A program made the position numbers and the translations under genes. A stretch of 64,000 bases of DNA from Bradyrhizobium erythrophlei (lineage in GTDB: Bacteria; Pseudomonadota; Alphaproteobacteria; Rhizobiales; Xanthobacteraceae): assembly GCF_900142985.1 (NCBI RefSeq), contig NZ_LT670849.1, forward strand, positions 3,286,001-3,350,000, read 5' to 3'. Below, piece by piece: positions 24,263 to 33,170 of the stretch. The notes below the pieces were generated by a model. The model was given only the letters and a program-made list of their open reading frames with translations. It did not search any database and had not been told where the DNA came from. The number at the start of each line of letters is the position of its first letter. Position 1 is the first letter of the stretch.

Positions 24263-25423
24263 TTAGCGCAAACCCAGTCCGCGCGCGATGATGCCGCGCA
24301 GAACTTCGGTCGTACCGCCCTGAATCGTGAGCTTCGGCGCGGTCTTCATGGCGAAAGCGAGCTGGTTCTCCAGCGTCTCGTGATTGGTGACGTCGGCGTC
24401 GACGAAGGCGGCGAGGTCTCGCACCCGATGCGGCAGTTGCTGTTCCCAGATGGTGCCGATGTCCTTGACGATCGAGGCTTCCACCACCGGCTCCTTGCCG
24501 GCTTGCAGCATGCCGGCGACCGACACCGACATCCTGCGCATGGTGTGGAGCTGCGCCACGAGCCTTCCGATGCCTTCGGCGGCGCGCGTATCGGGCGAGG
24601 GGCCGACCGCGCGCACGAGTTCGGTCAGAACGTAATAGGTTTCCAGAAAACGCTCGGGGCCCGAGCGTTCATAGGCCAGCTCGCTGGTTGCCTGTTTCCA
24701 GGCGCCGTCGATTTCGCCGAGCACATGGTCTTCGGGAATGAAGGCGTCGGTGAATACGACCTCGTTGAACTCGAACTGGCCGGTGATCTGGCCGATCGGG
24801 TTGACCTTGATGCCCGGCGTCTTCATGTCGACCAGGAACTGCGTCAGGCCGTGCCGGCGGTTTTCCTTGGTCGATGGCGAGGTGCGGAAGATCGCGATCA
24901 TGTAATCGGCGATGTGCGCCGACGACGTCCAGATCTTGGTGCCGTTGATCAGAAAGCCGCCGTCGGCTTTGGTCGCCCTGGTTTTGGCCGCGAACAGGTC
25001 CGAGCCGGAATTCGGTTCGCTCATGCCGATTGCAAAGCAGACTTCGCCGCGGCAGATGCGCGGCAGGATATCCATCTTGATGCGCTCGTTGGCGTATTTC
25101 AGCAGCACCGGTCCGCTCTGGCGGTCGGCGACGAAAAAGCGCCGCGTCGGCGCGTTGGCGACGCGCATCTCTTCGGTGACGACGTAGCGCTCCAGGAACG
25201 TTCGTTCATGGCCGCCGTATTTCCTCGGCCAGGTCATGCCGAGCCAGCCGCGTGCGCCGACGCGGCGGGAAAACTCCGGCGCGTCGCTGTCCTCGCGGTT
25301 CGGCTTGTGCGGGTCGAAGGTGCCGGCCGCGATTTCCTCGGCGAGAAACGCGCGCACTTCCTGGCGCAGTTTGACGCATTCGGGCGGCAGGCGGATCGGG
25401 TCAAAACGAAGGGCTGCGGTCAT
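24263..25423 (-). CDS. Acyl-CoA dehydrogenase, subunit with full FAD-binding region
   Basis: 386 residues. It contains ICRGEVCFAIGMSEPNSGSD and IWTSSAHIADYMIAIFR, the FAD and substrate binding blocks, and ends QGGTTEVLRGIIARGLGL. It starts at ATG 25423, after GGGAT. Together with the neighbour at 25512 it forms a two-gene acyl-CoA dehydrogenase pair as in heteromeric FadE enzymes of steroid and aromatic side-chain oxidation. Reaction: alpha,beta-desaturation of an acyl-CoA, electrons to ETF. Confidence 0.93.
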   Translation of the reverse strand: MTAALRFDPIRLPPECVKLRQEVRAFLAEEIAAGTFDPHKPNREDSDAPEFSRRVGARGWLGMTWPRKYGGHERTFLERYVVTEEMRVANAPTRRFFVADRQSGPVLLKYANERIKMDILPRICRGEVCFAIGMSEPNSGSDLFAAKTRATKADGGFLINGTKIWTSSAHIADYMIAIFRTSPSTKENRRHGLTQFLVDMKTPGIKVNPIGQITGQFEFNEVVFTDAFIPEDHVLGEIDGAWKQATSELAYERSGPERFLETYYVLTELVRAVGPSPDTRAAEGIGRLVAQLHTMRRMSVSVAGMLQAGKEPVVEASIVKDIGTIWEQQLPHRVRDLAAFVDADVTNHETLENQLAFAMKTAPKLTIQGGTTEVLRGIIARGLGLR

Positions 25424-25463
25424 GCGAAATCCCGAAACAAGTGCAAGCGAAGTTCTCTTTTTT

Positions 25464-25512
25464 GAGCATGATCTTTTTCGGAAAACCGGTTTCCACTTTT
25501 CCGGATCATGCT
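25464..25512. repeat. Intergenic palindrome GCATGATC..GATCATGC
   Basis: GCATGATCTTTTTCGGAAAA..TTTTCCGGATCATGC around an ACCGGT centre, between two acyl-CoA dehydrogenase genes. I recall this palindrome as common in Bradyrhizobium genomes. It could form an mRNA hairpin that sets the ratio of the two subunits. Confidence 0.65.
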
Positions 25513-26612
25513 CACCGCGAGGCCACCAGCGGCCACAGCTCGTCGGCGCCGTTGGCGGCAACACGCTTGCCGAGTTCGACGGCCCAGTAGCTCTCGGAGC
25601 CGAAGTCGTCGCGCCAGGCCAGTGCCCGCAGCGTATAGCGATGCAGGATGTGCTCGATGGTGAAGCCGATCGCGCCGTGAACCTGGTGGGCGATCGCGGC
25701 CGCCTTCTCGGCTGCTTCCGAGCAGCGGATCTTGGCGGAGGCAGCTTCGAGAAAGGCGGCGTCTTTCGGAGTTGCGGGATCGGCCAGCGCGTCCGCAGCC
25801 GAGGTTGCGGCAGCGAGCGCCGCCGCCGATTCGCCCGCGAGCCTCGCCAGGTTGTGCTGGACCGCCTGAAACTTCGAAATCTTCTTTTCGAAGGCGACGC
25901 GTTCGTTGGAATATCGCACGCTGATCTCGAGCATCGATTCAAGGCTGCCCGCGATCTGAAGGCTGCGTGCCACCGCGCCCATCAGGAGAGCCGAGGTCAG
26001 GTCAAAGTCGTCGGGCGCGGGCTTGACCGCGACAGGAGTTACGCGATCGAAGGTGACGATATCGGTGTGGTCGCCGCCGAGATTGAGGCTGGATTCGATC
26101 CGGCATTTGTCCGCGCTGACGAGCGCGATCGATGGCTTTGCTTTTTCGTCGTGCGCGAGCACCGCGATATGCCTGGCCTCTTTCGCAAAGGGAACGCCGC
26201 GTGCGCGCCCCGATAGCGTCGCGTCACCATTGAGCGTGATGCGGTCTTTCGGACCGGCCGGCACCAGCGTCATTTCGCCTTCCGGGCAGGCGATCTTGCC
26301 GAGTGACAACAGCCAGCCCGCCAGCATGGTCTCCGCGAGCGGAACGGGAAGCGCGGAACGCCCCGCGGCGCTCAGGACACCAAAACCTTCCGCGAGCGTG
26401 GCGCCCGAGCCGCCATATTCTTCAGCCACCCAGGACAGCGGCAGGCCGGCTTCGCTCAGCGCCCGCCACAGCGGGGCCTTCCAGCTCCCTTTCTTGTCGC
26501 TGTTGATGGTTTGCGCATCGGCCAAATCGGCAAATATCCGCTCGGCAGTCTGCGCAACAATGTTCTCGGCGTCTTCCACGGCGTTCCTCGAAGGCTCTTG
26601 TTTGGCGGCCAT
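25512..26612 (-). CDS. Acyl-CoA dehydrogenase, second subunit
   Basis: 366 residues, shorter and more divergent than its neighbour. WVAEEYGGSGATLAEGFGVL is the N-terminal helical domain; IAHQVHGAIGFTIEHILHRY is the typical C-terminal segment. The central FAD-binding block is weak, as often seen in the non-catalytic or half-site partner of heteromeric acyl-CoA dehydrogenases. The start is uncertain: ATG 26612 has no clear ribosome site, and a TTG at 26639 is possible. First gene of the operon. Confidence 0.88.
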   Translation of the reverse strand: MAAKQEPSRNAVEDAENIVAQTAERIFADLADAQTINSDKKGSWKAPLWRALSEAGLPLSWVAEEYGGSGATLAEGFGVLSAAGRSALPVPLAETMLAGWLLSLGKIACPEGEMTLVPAGPKDRITLNGDATLSGRARGVPFAKEARHIAVLAHDEKAKPSIALVSADKCRIESSLNLGGDHTDIVTFDRVTPVAVKPAPDDFDLTSALLMGAVARSLQIAGSLESMLEISVRYSNERVAFEKKISKFQAVQHNLARLAGESAAALAAATSAADALADPATPKDAAFLEAASAKIRCSEAAEKAAAIAHQVHGAIGFTIEHILHRYTLRALAWRDDFGSESYWAVELGKRVAANGADELWPLVASR

Positions 26613-26774
26613 GATGGGGAAAAGGCCAAGTCCTGACAAGCGCTAGTGATTGCAAAGGGCCCTGCGGGCGCGGAATGAAGCGAGCGCGGCGGATCGCAGT
26701 TATTCCGCGCAATGGAGTTTCTCTTGCGTCCGGCCCTGTGCTAGATCGCCACAAACATTCGAGAGGAACACGCA

Positions 26775-27557
26775 ATGTCGAAGGATGGTCTCTGCGCAAT
26801 CATAACCGGCTCTGCCTCGGGCCTTGGCGCGGCGACCGCGCTCATTCTCGCCAGAGGCGGCGGACGCATCGTCATCAATTATTCCTCCAGCCAGAAAGAG
26901 GCCGAAGAGACCGCCGATCTCTGCCGTAGCGCCGGCGGTGAGGTTGTCGTGGTTCAGGGCGACGTGTCGCGCGACGAGGACTGTCGGAAGATCGTGGCCG
27001 CGGCCGTGCCATGGGGGCGGCTCGATGCGCTGATCAACAATGCCGGCATTACCAAGCACGTTGCGCATGGCAATCTCGATGGCTTGTCGGCGGAAGATTT
27101 TCAGCGGCTGTTTGGCGTCAACACGATCGGGCCGTTCCAGATGGTGCGCGCCGCCCGTCCGCTGCTGGAAGCCGGTGCGAACGCCTCTAGCCACGCGTCC
27201 GCCGTCGTGAATGTCTCGTCGGTCGCCGGAATCAGCGGTATCGGCTCATCGGTCGCTTACGCCGCGAGCAAGGGCGCGCTGAACGTGATGACGTTGTCGC
27301 TGGCGCGTGCGCTGGCGCCGCTCATTCGCGTCAACGCCGTGTGCCCCGGCTACATGGACACGCCCTGGTTTACCAAGGGCCGCGGCGCTGACGGCGCGGC
27401 GAAGGTCCGCGACGCCGTGATTTCGAAGGTGCCGCTGAAGGTCGCCTCATCAGCGGAAGATGTTGCGAACGCGGTCTGCTTTCTCGCGACGCCTCAGTCG
27501 GGCAACATGACCGGCGAAACGGTCCGGATCGACGCCGGCGCGCACCTGATTACGTGA
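26775..27557 (+). CDS. Short-chain dehydrogenase/reductase
   Basis: 260 residues. Cofactor motif TGSASGLG (about 11-18), LINNAGI, catalytic Ser in VVNVSSVAGISG and YAASKGAL (Tyr-x3-Lys). The C-terminal MTGETVRIDAGAHL is classical FabG-type. GAGAGGAACACGCA precedes ATG. Divergent from the acyl-CoA dehydrogenase operon; it may supply the 3-hydroxyacyl-CoA dehydrogenase step, but the substrate is not shown. Confidence 0.93.
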   Translation: MSKDGLCAIITGSASGLGAATALILARGGGRIVINYSSSQKEAEETADLCRSAGGEVVVVQGDVSRDEDCRKIVAAAVPWGRLDALINNAGITKHVAHGNLDGLSAEDFQRLFGVNTIGPFQMVRAARPLLEAGANASSHASAVVNVSSVAGISGIGSSVAYAASKGALNVMTLSLARALAPLIRVNAVCPGYMDTPWFTKGRGADGAAKVRDAVISKVPLKVASSAEDVANAVCFLATPQSGNMTGETVRIDAGAHLIT

Positions 27558-27561
27558 ACCG

Positions 27562-27766
27562 TCATTGCCGGGCATAGCCGTTCGAAGAACGGCGTCGCTT
27601 CCGCTCGCCCGTAGCCGTTCGAAGAACGGCGTCGCTTCCGCTCGCCCGTAGCCGTTCGAAGAACGGCGTCGCTTCCGCTCGCCTATGACCCGGCAATCCA
27701 TCTTTCTCTGAGAAGTCTCTTGGCGAAGGTAGATGGATGCCCGGATCAAGTCCGGGCATGACGGCG
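27562..27766. repeat. Palindromic repeat with three tandem 37-bp units
   Basis: Units of 37 bp (TAGCCGTTCGAAGAACGGCG + TCGCTTCCGCTCGCCCG) occupy 27575-27611, 27612-27648 and 27649-27685. They are enclosed by CATTGCCGGGCAT and TATGACCCGGCAATC and followed by a GCCCGGATCAAGTCCGGGC hairpin. The related locus at 42840-42966 has only one unit. Confidence 0.85.
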
Positions 27767-27776
27767 GTGTTAGCCG

Positions 27777-28052
27777 CTACCTGTTGAAGTCCCGGAGCAC
27801 GCCGCTCGCCACCAGCCTGTTCCAGATGAACAGCACGATCAGCGCGCCGATGGTTGCGGTGATGAAGCCCGCGCCCTGATCCGGGCCGTAGTGGCCGATC
27901 GCCTGGCCGATAAAGGTGGCGAGAAACGCGCCGACAATTCCGAGCACGGTGGTGAGGATGAAGCCGCTCGGGTTGTTAGGGCCCGGCGAGAGCAGCCGCG
28001 CGATAATGCCGGCAACAAATCCGACGATGATGATCCAGATAATTCCGCTCAT
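27777..28052 (-). CDS. GlsB/YeaQ/YmgE family stress-response membrane protein
   Basis: 91 residues with three hydrophobic segments: IIWIIIVGFVAGIIARLL, FILTTVLGIVGAFLATFIG and FITATIGALIVLFIWNRL. This is the transglycosylase-associated/YeaQ pattern, an inner-membrane protein often induced by stress. AGGAGGATCGTC precedes ATG. Precise function unknown. Confidence 0.93.
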   Translation of the reverse strand: MSGIIWIIIVGFVAGIIARLLSPGPNNPSGFILTTVLGIVGAFLATFIGQAIGHYGPDQGAGFITATIGALIVLFIWNRLVASGVLRDFNR

Positions 28053-28098
28053 GACGATCCTCCTGCTCGAAAAGCCCGACTAGAAATTACCAACTCGT

Positions 28099-28668
28099 TT
28101 AGAGCCGGCCCGATAATTCGTCATCCGTCGGCAGCCGGCCATCGGGTGTCAGATGATTGATGACGTCGGGCAGCTGTTGGCTCAGTCCGTTCAGCAGTTC
28201 CTCTCGCGACAGTCCGCTTTGCGACATCAGATGGTTGATCTGGTCGGAGCCAAGTGCGTTAGCCAGATCGCCCGGCGCGATCTGCTTGTTCGGTCCCGGG
28301 CTCACCCAGGAATTGGCGGTATCGCCGTGACCGTTTTGCTGGAATTGCTTGAGCAGGTCGCCCAGTCCGCCGCTCAGGACGCTCCCCGCCGCACCTCCGG
28401 CAAGGACGCCACCGAGGAGGCCGCCGAGACCTCCACCACCGAGGCTGCCGCCCAGTCCGCCACCAACTCCACCGGGAGCCGGGGATGGTGCGGGCGCGGG
28501 TGCCGACTGTGACGCCGTGGAGCCCGTCACGTGCTTGACGGCCTTGTAGGCCAGCAGCGCCAGGATCGCCATGGTCATCGGCGACATCCCGCCGCCGGAT
28601 TGCGCGCTAGGGGTGGAGGGGCCGCGCGGACCGTTCTGCATTCCATTCAATACGTCGAGTAAGCCCAT
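28099..28668 (-). CDS. YidB/DUF937 family protein
   Basis: 189 residues. MGLLDVLNGMQNGPRG start, a Gly/Pro-rich low-complexity middle (about 55-105) and the conserved C-terminal block QIAPGDLANALGSDQINHL..SREELLNGLSQQLPDVINHL of DUF937. ATG 28668 is preferred over 28674 because AGGAG then has 6-nt spacing. Function unknown; the YeaQ-like gene follows. Confidence 0.88.
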   Translation of the reverse strand: MGLLDVLNGMQNGPRGPSTPSAQSGGGMSPMTMAILALLAYKAVKHVTGSTASQSAPAPAPSPAPGGVGGGLGGSLGGGGLGGLLGGVLAGGAAGSVLSGGLGDLLKQFQQNGHGDTANSWVSPGPNKQIAPGDLANALGSDQINHLMSQSGLSREELLNGLSQQLPDVINHLTPDGRLPTDDELSGRL

Positions 28669-28811
28669 CGTCATCTCCTGCCGATAATCCGCCCCGCCAC
28701 ACGAAGCTTATCGGCGCGGTATGACGGTTACAAGGCGACAAGCGCGCCGAGGTCGGCTACCAGAGGCAGCCGGTGCAACGCGGATTTGCTGAAATTTTTA
28801 GTGGGCAACAC

Positions 28812-29828
28812 ATGATGCGGGATGGGCCGATCGTGGTGGCGGGTGCCGGCAGCATCGGCTGCTTTGTCGGCGGCCTGCTCGCCTCTGCCGGCCGCCGCGT
28901 GTCGTTCCTGGCACGTCCGCGCGTCATTGAAGAGGTCGAGCGCTTCGGGCTCGCCCTGACCAGCCTGGAAGGCTCAAGCTGGCATGTGGCATCTCGGCAA
29001 GTAAGGCTGTCGGAGGATCCGAAGATTCTCACTGATGCAAGCGTGGTGCTGGTGACCGTCAAGAGCGCCGATACCGCTGATATCGCCGATGCCATCGCCC
29101 GTTGCGCACCGCAGGATGCCGTCGTGGTCAGTTTGCAGAACGGCGTCGCCAATGCCGCGACGTTGCGCGACCGGTTGCCTGGCCGAAAGGTGCTTGCCGC
29201 CATGGTGCCATTCAATGTGATCGCAGCCGGGGAAGGGCGGTTTCATCGCGCCACGTCGGGCGATGTCGTGATCGAGCGCGACGCGGCCAATCATGCAGCC
29301 CGGCTTTCGGTGCCGGGGCTGGTCATGCGCCCGACCGACAACATCGTGGGCGTGCAATGGGGCAAGCTGCTCGTCAACCTCAACAACGCGATCAATGCGC
29401 TGTCCGGATTGCCGCTGCGTGAGCAACTCGGCAGTCGGGACTGGCGGCGTTTGTTTGCCGACCAGATCGCCGAGGGCCTGATGGCGGTGCGCGCCGACGG
29501 GATCAAGCCGATATCGCCGACGCCGGTGCCGCCGGGCTGGACGGCGCATCTGCTACGCCTGCCCGACGCTCTGTTCAAGATCGCGCTGGCGCCGGCGATG
29601 AAGATCGACCCGCAAGCGCGCTCGTCGATGTGGGAAGACCTCGAGCGCCGCCGCCGCACCGAGATCGATTACCTTCAGGGCGTCGTCACCGAAATCGCCG
29701 CCCGGCGTGGACTGAAAACGCCGCTGTCGCGGCGGATCGTGGCGCTGATCAGGGCTGCCGAAGCAAAGGGCGAGGGCTCGCCGCGTCTGTCGGTGGCGCA
29801 GATCCGCTCCGGCGTCGCAAAACGCTAG
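28812..29828 (+). CDS. Ketopantoate reductase family protein (PanE/ApbA)
   Basis: 338 residues. Rossmann motif VAGAGSIGCFVGGLL near the N-terminus, LVTVKSADT and VVSLQNGVAN in the NADP domain, and WGKLLVNLNNAINALSG opening the C-terminal helical domain with the catalytic Lys. The PanE reaction makes pantoate for coenzyme A. Many paralogs reduce other 2-oxo acids, so the panE symbol is not assigned. Confidence 0.9.
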   Translation: MMRDGPIVVAGAGSIGCFVGGLLASAGRRVSFLARPRVIEEVERFGLALTSLEGSSWHVASRQVRLSEDPKILTDASVVLVTVKSADTADIADAIARCAPQDAVVVSLQNGVANAATLRDRLPGRKVLAAMVPFNVIAAGEGRFHRATSGDVVIERDAANHAARLSVPGLVMRPTDNIVGVQWGKLLVNLNNAINALSGLPLREQLGSRDWRRLFADQIAEGLMAVRADGIKPISPTPVPPGWTAHLLRLPDALFKIALAPAMKIDPQARSSMWEDLERRRRTEIDYLQGVVTEIAARRGLKTPLSRRIVALIRAAEAKGEGSPRLSVAQIRSGVAKR

Positions 29829-29854
29829 CATTTCTCAACGCTATAATTTCAACG

Positions 29855-30451
29855 TCAGCTGCGCTTGTCCCTGCTGGACTGCCCGAACAGCACCTTCTTG
29901 ATGTCGCTGATGCCTTCGGAAAGCCGCGGCCACTCGCATGAAAAGGAATGCTTCGGGCAGCCGATCGGCCTGACCCGCCTGAGGTCGGTGGTCGCCTTTG
30001 GCGGCTGCTTGGCGATGCTGCTCGTCGCAGTCGGCGCCTTTTCGGGTTCGCTGTTCAGCGAAGCCTGCTGCAATTGTTGCTGCTTTGCCGCGAAGGCGGC
30101 TGCGATGCTGCTGCGTCGCTGATTTTCGAGATAGATCGCATATTGCTCGTCGATATGCCGTTGTTCTTCCGGCGTCGGGTTAGGGCCCGCGATGTCGAAA
30201 TTCTTGTTTTGCATGAAATCGAAATAGGCGTAGCCGCCGCCGGGCTTGCGGCGGCCGGCGAACTTGGCGTTGCATTCGGAAAGCGCGGCGGCCCTGGCTT
30301 CCTTGGCCGGGTTCTTCTCGGCGATGTCGGCGCATTCCTCGAAATCCGCGGGGCCGCGCGACCACCATTGTGCCGCGGCCTGCGACGACGCAAATGCGGC
30401 GCAGCCGACGATGGCAGCCATCAGGACGATCTGGTGACGTGGTGCAGTCAA
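29855..30451 (-). CDS. Hypothetical exported protein (about 198 aa)
   Basis: A signal peptide (IVLMAAIVGCAAFASSQAAA) precedes QWWSRGPADFEECADIAE. Cys pairs and Asn/Gln-rich stretches follow; the C-terminus is basic. TTG at 30451 with GCAGGACATCG upstream gives a full signal peptide; ATG 30421 would truncate it. I do not recognise the family. Confidence 0.65.
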   Translation of the reverse strand: MTAPRHQIVLMAAIVGCAAFASSQAAAQWWSRGPADFEECADIAEKNPAKEARAAALSECNAKFAGRRKPGGGYAYFDFMQNKNFDIAGPNPTPEEQRHIDEQYAIYLENQRRSSIAAAFAAKQQQLQQASLNSEPEKAPTATSSIAKQPPKATTDLRRVRPIGCPKHSFSCEWPRLSEGISDIKKVLFGQSSRDKRS

Positions 30452-30627
30452 ACGATGTCCTGCAATGGATGCGAGAAGTCGATGATGCCGCGGATTGTCG
30501 CCATTATTGGTGGACTTGTCGACCCCGAAACGATCGGTGCACATTTGGCGGAGCGGACTTGACATCCCCCGTGCTGCGAGGCTGCGCGTTGGGCGCGCCA
30601 CGAACGACGCGCTAGTGCGGCGAATTT

Positions 30628-31992
30628 CTAGTGCGTGATGCGCCAGATCGCGCCATTGCCGTCTTCCGAAACCAAGAGGGCGCCGTCGCGCGTGACCGTC
30701 ACACCGACCGGCCGTCCCCACACCTCGGAATCGTTGATGACAAAGCCGGTCATGAAGTCCTCATACTCGCCGGTCGGCTGGCCGTCCTTCATGCGAATAC
30801 GGATCACCTTGTGGCCGGTGCGCCGGGCCCTGTTCCACGAGCCGTGCTCGGCGGCAAAGCCGTCACCGCGGTATTCAGCCGGAAACGCGCTGTCGTCATA
30901 GAAGGTGAGTCCGAGCGAGGCGGAGTGTGGCTGGATCAGGACGTCGGGAACGGTGACCTTGTCCTTCAGGTCGGGCCGCTCGCCTGCGTGATGCGGATCT
31001 TCGTGGTTGCCGATGTAGAACCACGGCCAGCCAAAGAATGCGCCCTCGCGCACCCGGGTGACGTAATCGGGTACGAGGTCGTCGCCAAGTCCGTCGCGCT
31101 CGTTGGTCGAGCAATAGGGGTCACCGGTCGTGGGGTGAACCGCGAGCCCTACGCAGTTGCGGATGCCGGTGGCAAAGACTTTTTCGCTTGTGCCGTCCGG
31201 ATTGAACGAGAGCACGTCGGCGCGGCGGGTCTCGTAACCCAGGCTGATCCCGGGGACGGACTTTGAATCACTGGAGGGGCTGCTTTGAACCCCTGCTGCA
31301 TCATTGCTGGCAGAGCCGACCGAGACCAGCATCCGCTTCCCGTCTCTGGTGAAGACGATGTCCCGGGTCGAATGCCCGCCACGCGGCAGCTCGGCGACCA
31401 CCGTCTCCGGCTTGTCGGCGGCTGTCAGGTCGCCATCCTGATAGCGGAAGCGAACCACGCTGCCGGTATTGGCGATGTAAACCCATTGCGGCTTGTCGCT
31501 CGGAAAGAAGCCGATCCCGAAGGGCTGGCTGAGGCCGCTGGCAAAGATTTCGTTCTTGACGACTTTCGAGCCGTCGTCCGAAAGCCGCAGCACGCGAATT
31601 CGCCCGAAGCGGGTTTCCGAAACAAAAATATCCCCATTCGGCGCCGTCCTGATTTCGCGCGGTCCGCTCAGCCCCTCGGCGAGCAGTTCGACCTTGAAGC
31701 CCGAGGGCACCTTGGGCATCGCGCCGGCGGGGCGCGGCACCACATGCGAGACATTGGCGGACGAGGCCGTCGCGCCCGGCTTCGGCAAATCCGCGGGCCG
31801 GATCAGGCGTACCAGCCCCGGTCTGTCGGTGCGCCAGTCGCCGAACGCGGCATCTCCGGCCAGCGGCCCCGATTGCGCCAGCGCAGGCGCAGCGACGGCG
31901 AGCAGCGCCGCGGAAACAACCGCCAGCGACGATTGGCGGAAGAGGCCGAATAGCCCGGAGGTCGTTGCCGCTGTCGTCGCGCGAGGCTTCAT
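30628..31992 (-). CDS. PQQ-dependent sugar dehydrogenase-like (GSDH/L-sorbosone dehydrogenase) protein
   Basis: 454 residues with a signal peptide ending ALAQ. Beta-propeller blades show repeated PxGFKVELLAEGLSGP, IRTAPNGDIFVSETRFG, FGWPWFYIGNHEDP and VTRDGALLVSEDGNGAIW, typical of the soluble glucose dehydrogenase/sorbosone dehydrogenase family that may bind PQQ. It would act in the periplasm on sugars or aldoses. ATG at 31992 follows AAGGGA. The substrate is unknown and cofactor binding was not proven from sequence. Confidence 0.9.
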   Translation of the reverse strand: MKPRATTAATTSGLFGLFRQSSLAVVSAALLAVAAPALAQSGPLAGDAAFGDWRTDRPGLVRLIRPADLPKPGATASSANVSHVVPRPAGAMPKVPSGFKVELLAEGLSGPREIRTAPNGDIFVSETRFGRIRVLRLSDDGSKVVKNEIFASGLSQPFGIGFFPSDKPQWVYIANTGSVVRFRYQDGDLTAADKPETVVAELPRGGHSTRDIVFTRDGKRMLVSVGSASNDAAGVQSSPSSDSKSVPGISLGYETRRADVLSFNPDGTSEKVFATGIRNCVGLAVHPTTGDPYCSTNERDGLGDDLVPDYVTRVREGAFFGWPWFYIGNHEDPHHAGERPDLKDKVTVPDVLIQPHSASLGLTFYDDSAFPAEYRGDGFAAEHGSWNRARRTGHKVIRIRMKDGQPTGEYEDFMTGFVINDSEVWGRPVGVTVTRDGALLVSEDGNGAIWRITH

Positions 31993-32550
31993 GTCAGGTC
32001 CCTTGCCGTTATGTTCGATGAGGAACCTACAGGGCGGATGTTGCGCCAACCATATCGGACACCGGCGTTGACGATGATGTGTAGACATCGGTGCCAATTC
32101 TGCCCGGCTTTGCTCGCTACAGTGGTGAACCAATTTGCAGTTCCGCCGTCATATTAAGCAGCGGTCAGCGCCGACTGCCAATCAATGGAACTTATAGATG
32201 TGCGATCGTTGCGAGCGACTCGACGAAAAGATCGGGCACTACAAGAAAGTGATTTCAGCGATGACCGACCAATTGACCATTGAGAGGATCTCAGCCCTCG
32301 TCCTGGAAATGCAAACCCAGAAAGCGTCGTTGCATCCGGAGCGCCCTGGCGGTCCTGCCAGATAGCGAACGGGTCGTCGCGGGCGGTGAGATCGTCATGG
32401 GCGTGCCCGGTTTTGCACCTGCGAACAGTGCTGCGGGGATGGCTGTCTGCTCCCCAACCCGATATTGAATTCGCGATATTGAATTCGTCAGTCGTCCTTC
32501 GTACCCTTGCAGGTGCGCTTCCGAGTCCGACCTGAGAGGAGCTACCTGCG
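31993..32550. other. 558-bp region with one very small gene
   Basis: Apart from the 55-codon frame at 32198-32365 and the ribosome site GAGGAGC of the next gene, nothing is recognised. Confidence 0.4.
32198..32365 (+). CDS. Very small CxxC protein (55 aa)
   Basis: Reads MCDRCERLDEKIGHYKKVI and continues as a charged helix to PGGPAR-stop. The CxxC at residues 2-5 plus helix is a layout I recall from short conserved Bradyrhizobium proteins. A GGAAC stretch 8 nt upstream may serve as ribosome site. Function unknown. Confidence 0.55.
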   Translation: MCDRCERLDEKIGHYKKVISAMTDQLTIERISALVLEMQTQKASLHPERPGGPAR

Positions 32551-33138
32551 ATGTTCCTCGTCTTCCTTCGTCACGGCAGTATCACCGCGCTCATTGTGGG
32601 CGTGGTCGTCGTGGTGTTGGCGTTTCTGTCGGGCGCGATCGCGCCGATGCCGCTGTTTATCATCCTCGGCGCGCTGATGTTCTACCTCAGCGAATATGGC
32701 ATGCACCGTTTTGCCTTTCATGCGCCGCCAGTGCCGTGGCCGTGGTTACGCAAGATGCAGCATCGCTTGCATTACGACCACCATGTTGAACCGAACAGGC
32801 TTGATCTTCTGTTCCTGCCGCTGTGGTTTCTGGCGCCGAACCTCGCGGTTGCGACCGGGATCTTTGCGCTGATCTTCGGCGCGGAAGCCTCGGCCTCGGC
32901 GCTGTTTGGAATGATGCTCGCGATCCTGCACTACGAATGGGTGCATTATGTCGCCCATATTCCGTACCAGCCGCGAACGCGCTTCGGCCGGTGGATCAAG
33001 CAATATCATTTGCGCCATCACTTCATCAGCGAGAGGCACTGGTTCGGCGTCAGCAACCCGACGCTGGATACCGTGTTCGGCACATTCCGCGGACCCGATG
33101 CCACGGAGAAGAGCGCGACCGTCCGCAAGCTCTATTGA
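32551..33138 (+). CDS. Fatty acid hydroxylase/sterol desaturase family membrane protein
   Basis: 195 residues, with membrane segments about 12-45 and 95-125. The di-iron His clusters HRFAFHA, HRLHYDHH, HYEWVHYVAH and HLRHH are all present, in the order used by the FA hydroxylase superfamily (HxxxxH, HxxHH, HxxHH). GAGGAGCTACCTGCG precedes ATG. It probably hydroxylates a lipid acyl chain or related lipid in the inner membrane. Relatives include carotenoid and fatty-acid hydroxylases; the substrate is not evident. Confidence 0.9.
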   Translation: MFLVFLRHGSITALIVGVVVVVLAFLSGAIAPMPLFIILGALMFYLSEYGMHRFAFHAPPVPWPWLRKMQHRLHYDHHVEPNRLDLLFLPLWFLAPNLAVATGIFALIFGAEASASALFGMMLAILHYEWVHYVAHIPYQPRTRFGRWIKQYHLRHHFISERHWFGVSNPTLDTVFGTFRGPDATEKSATVRKLY

Positions 33139-33170
33139 TGGCCGGCGCGCCGCCGTCCAAGCGCTGAGGG

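Noticed and set aside
27575..27685. Three 37-bp direct repeats as a CRISPR array.
   Set aside because: There are no spacers between the units, no cas genes, and the unit occurs singly elsewhere inside a palindrome.
32183..32209. GGAAC..CGTT near 32187 as a second EcfG promoter.
   Set aside because: The spacer is 15 nt instead of 16-17 and the -10 part would lie inside the small coding frame.
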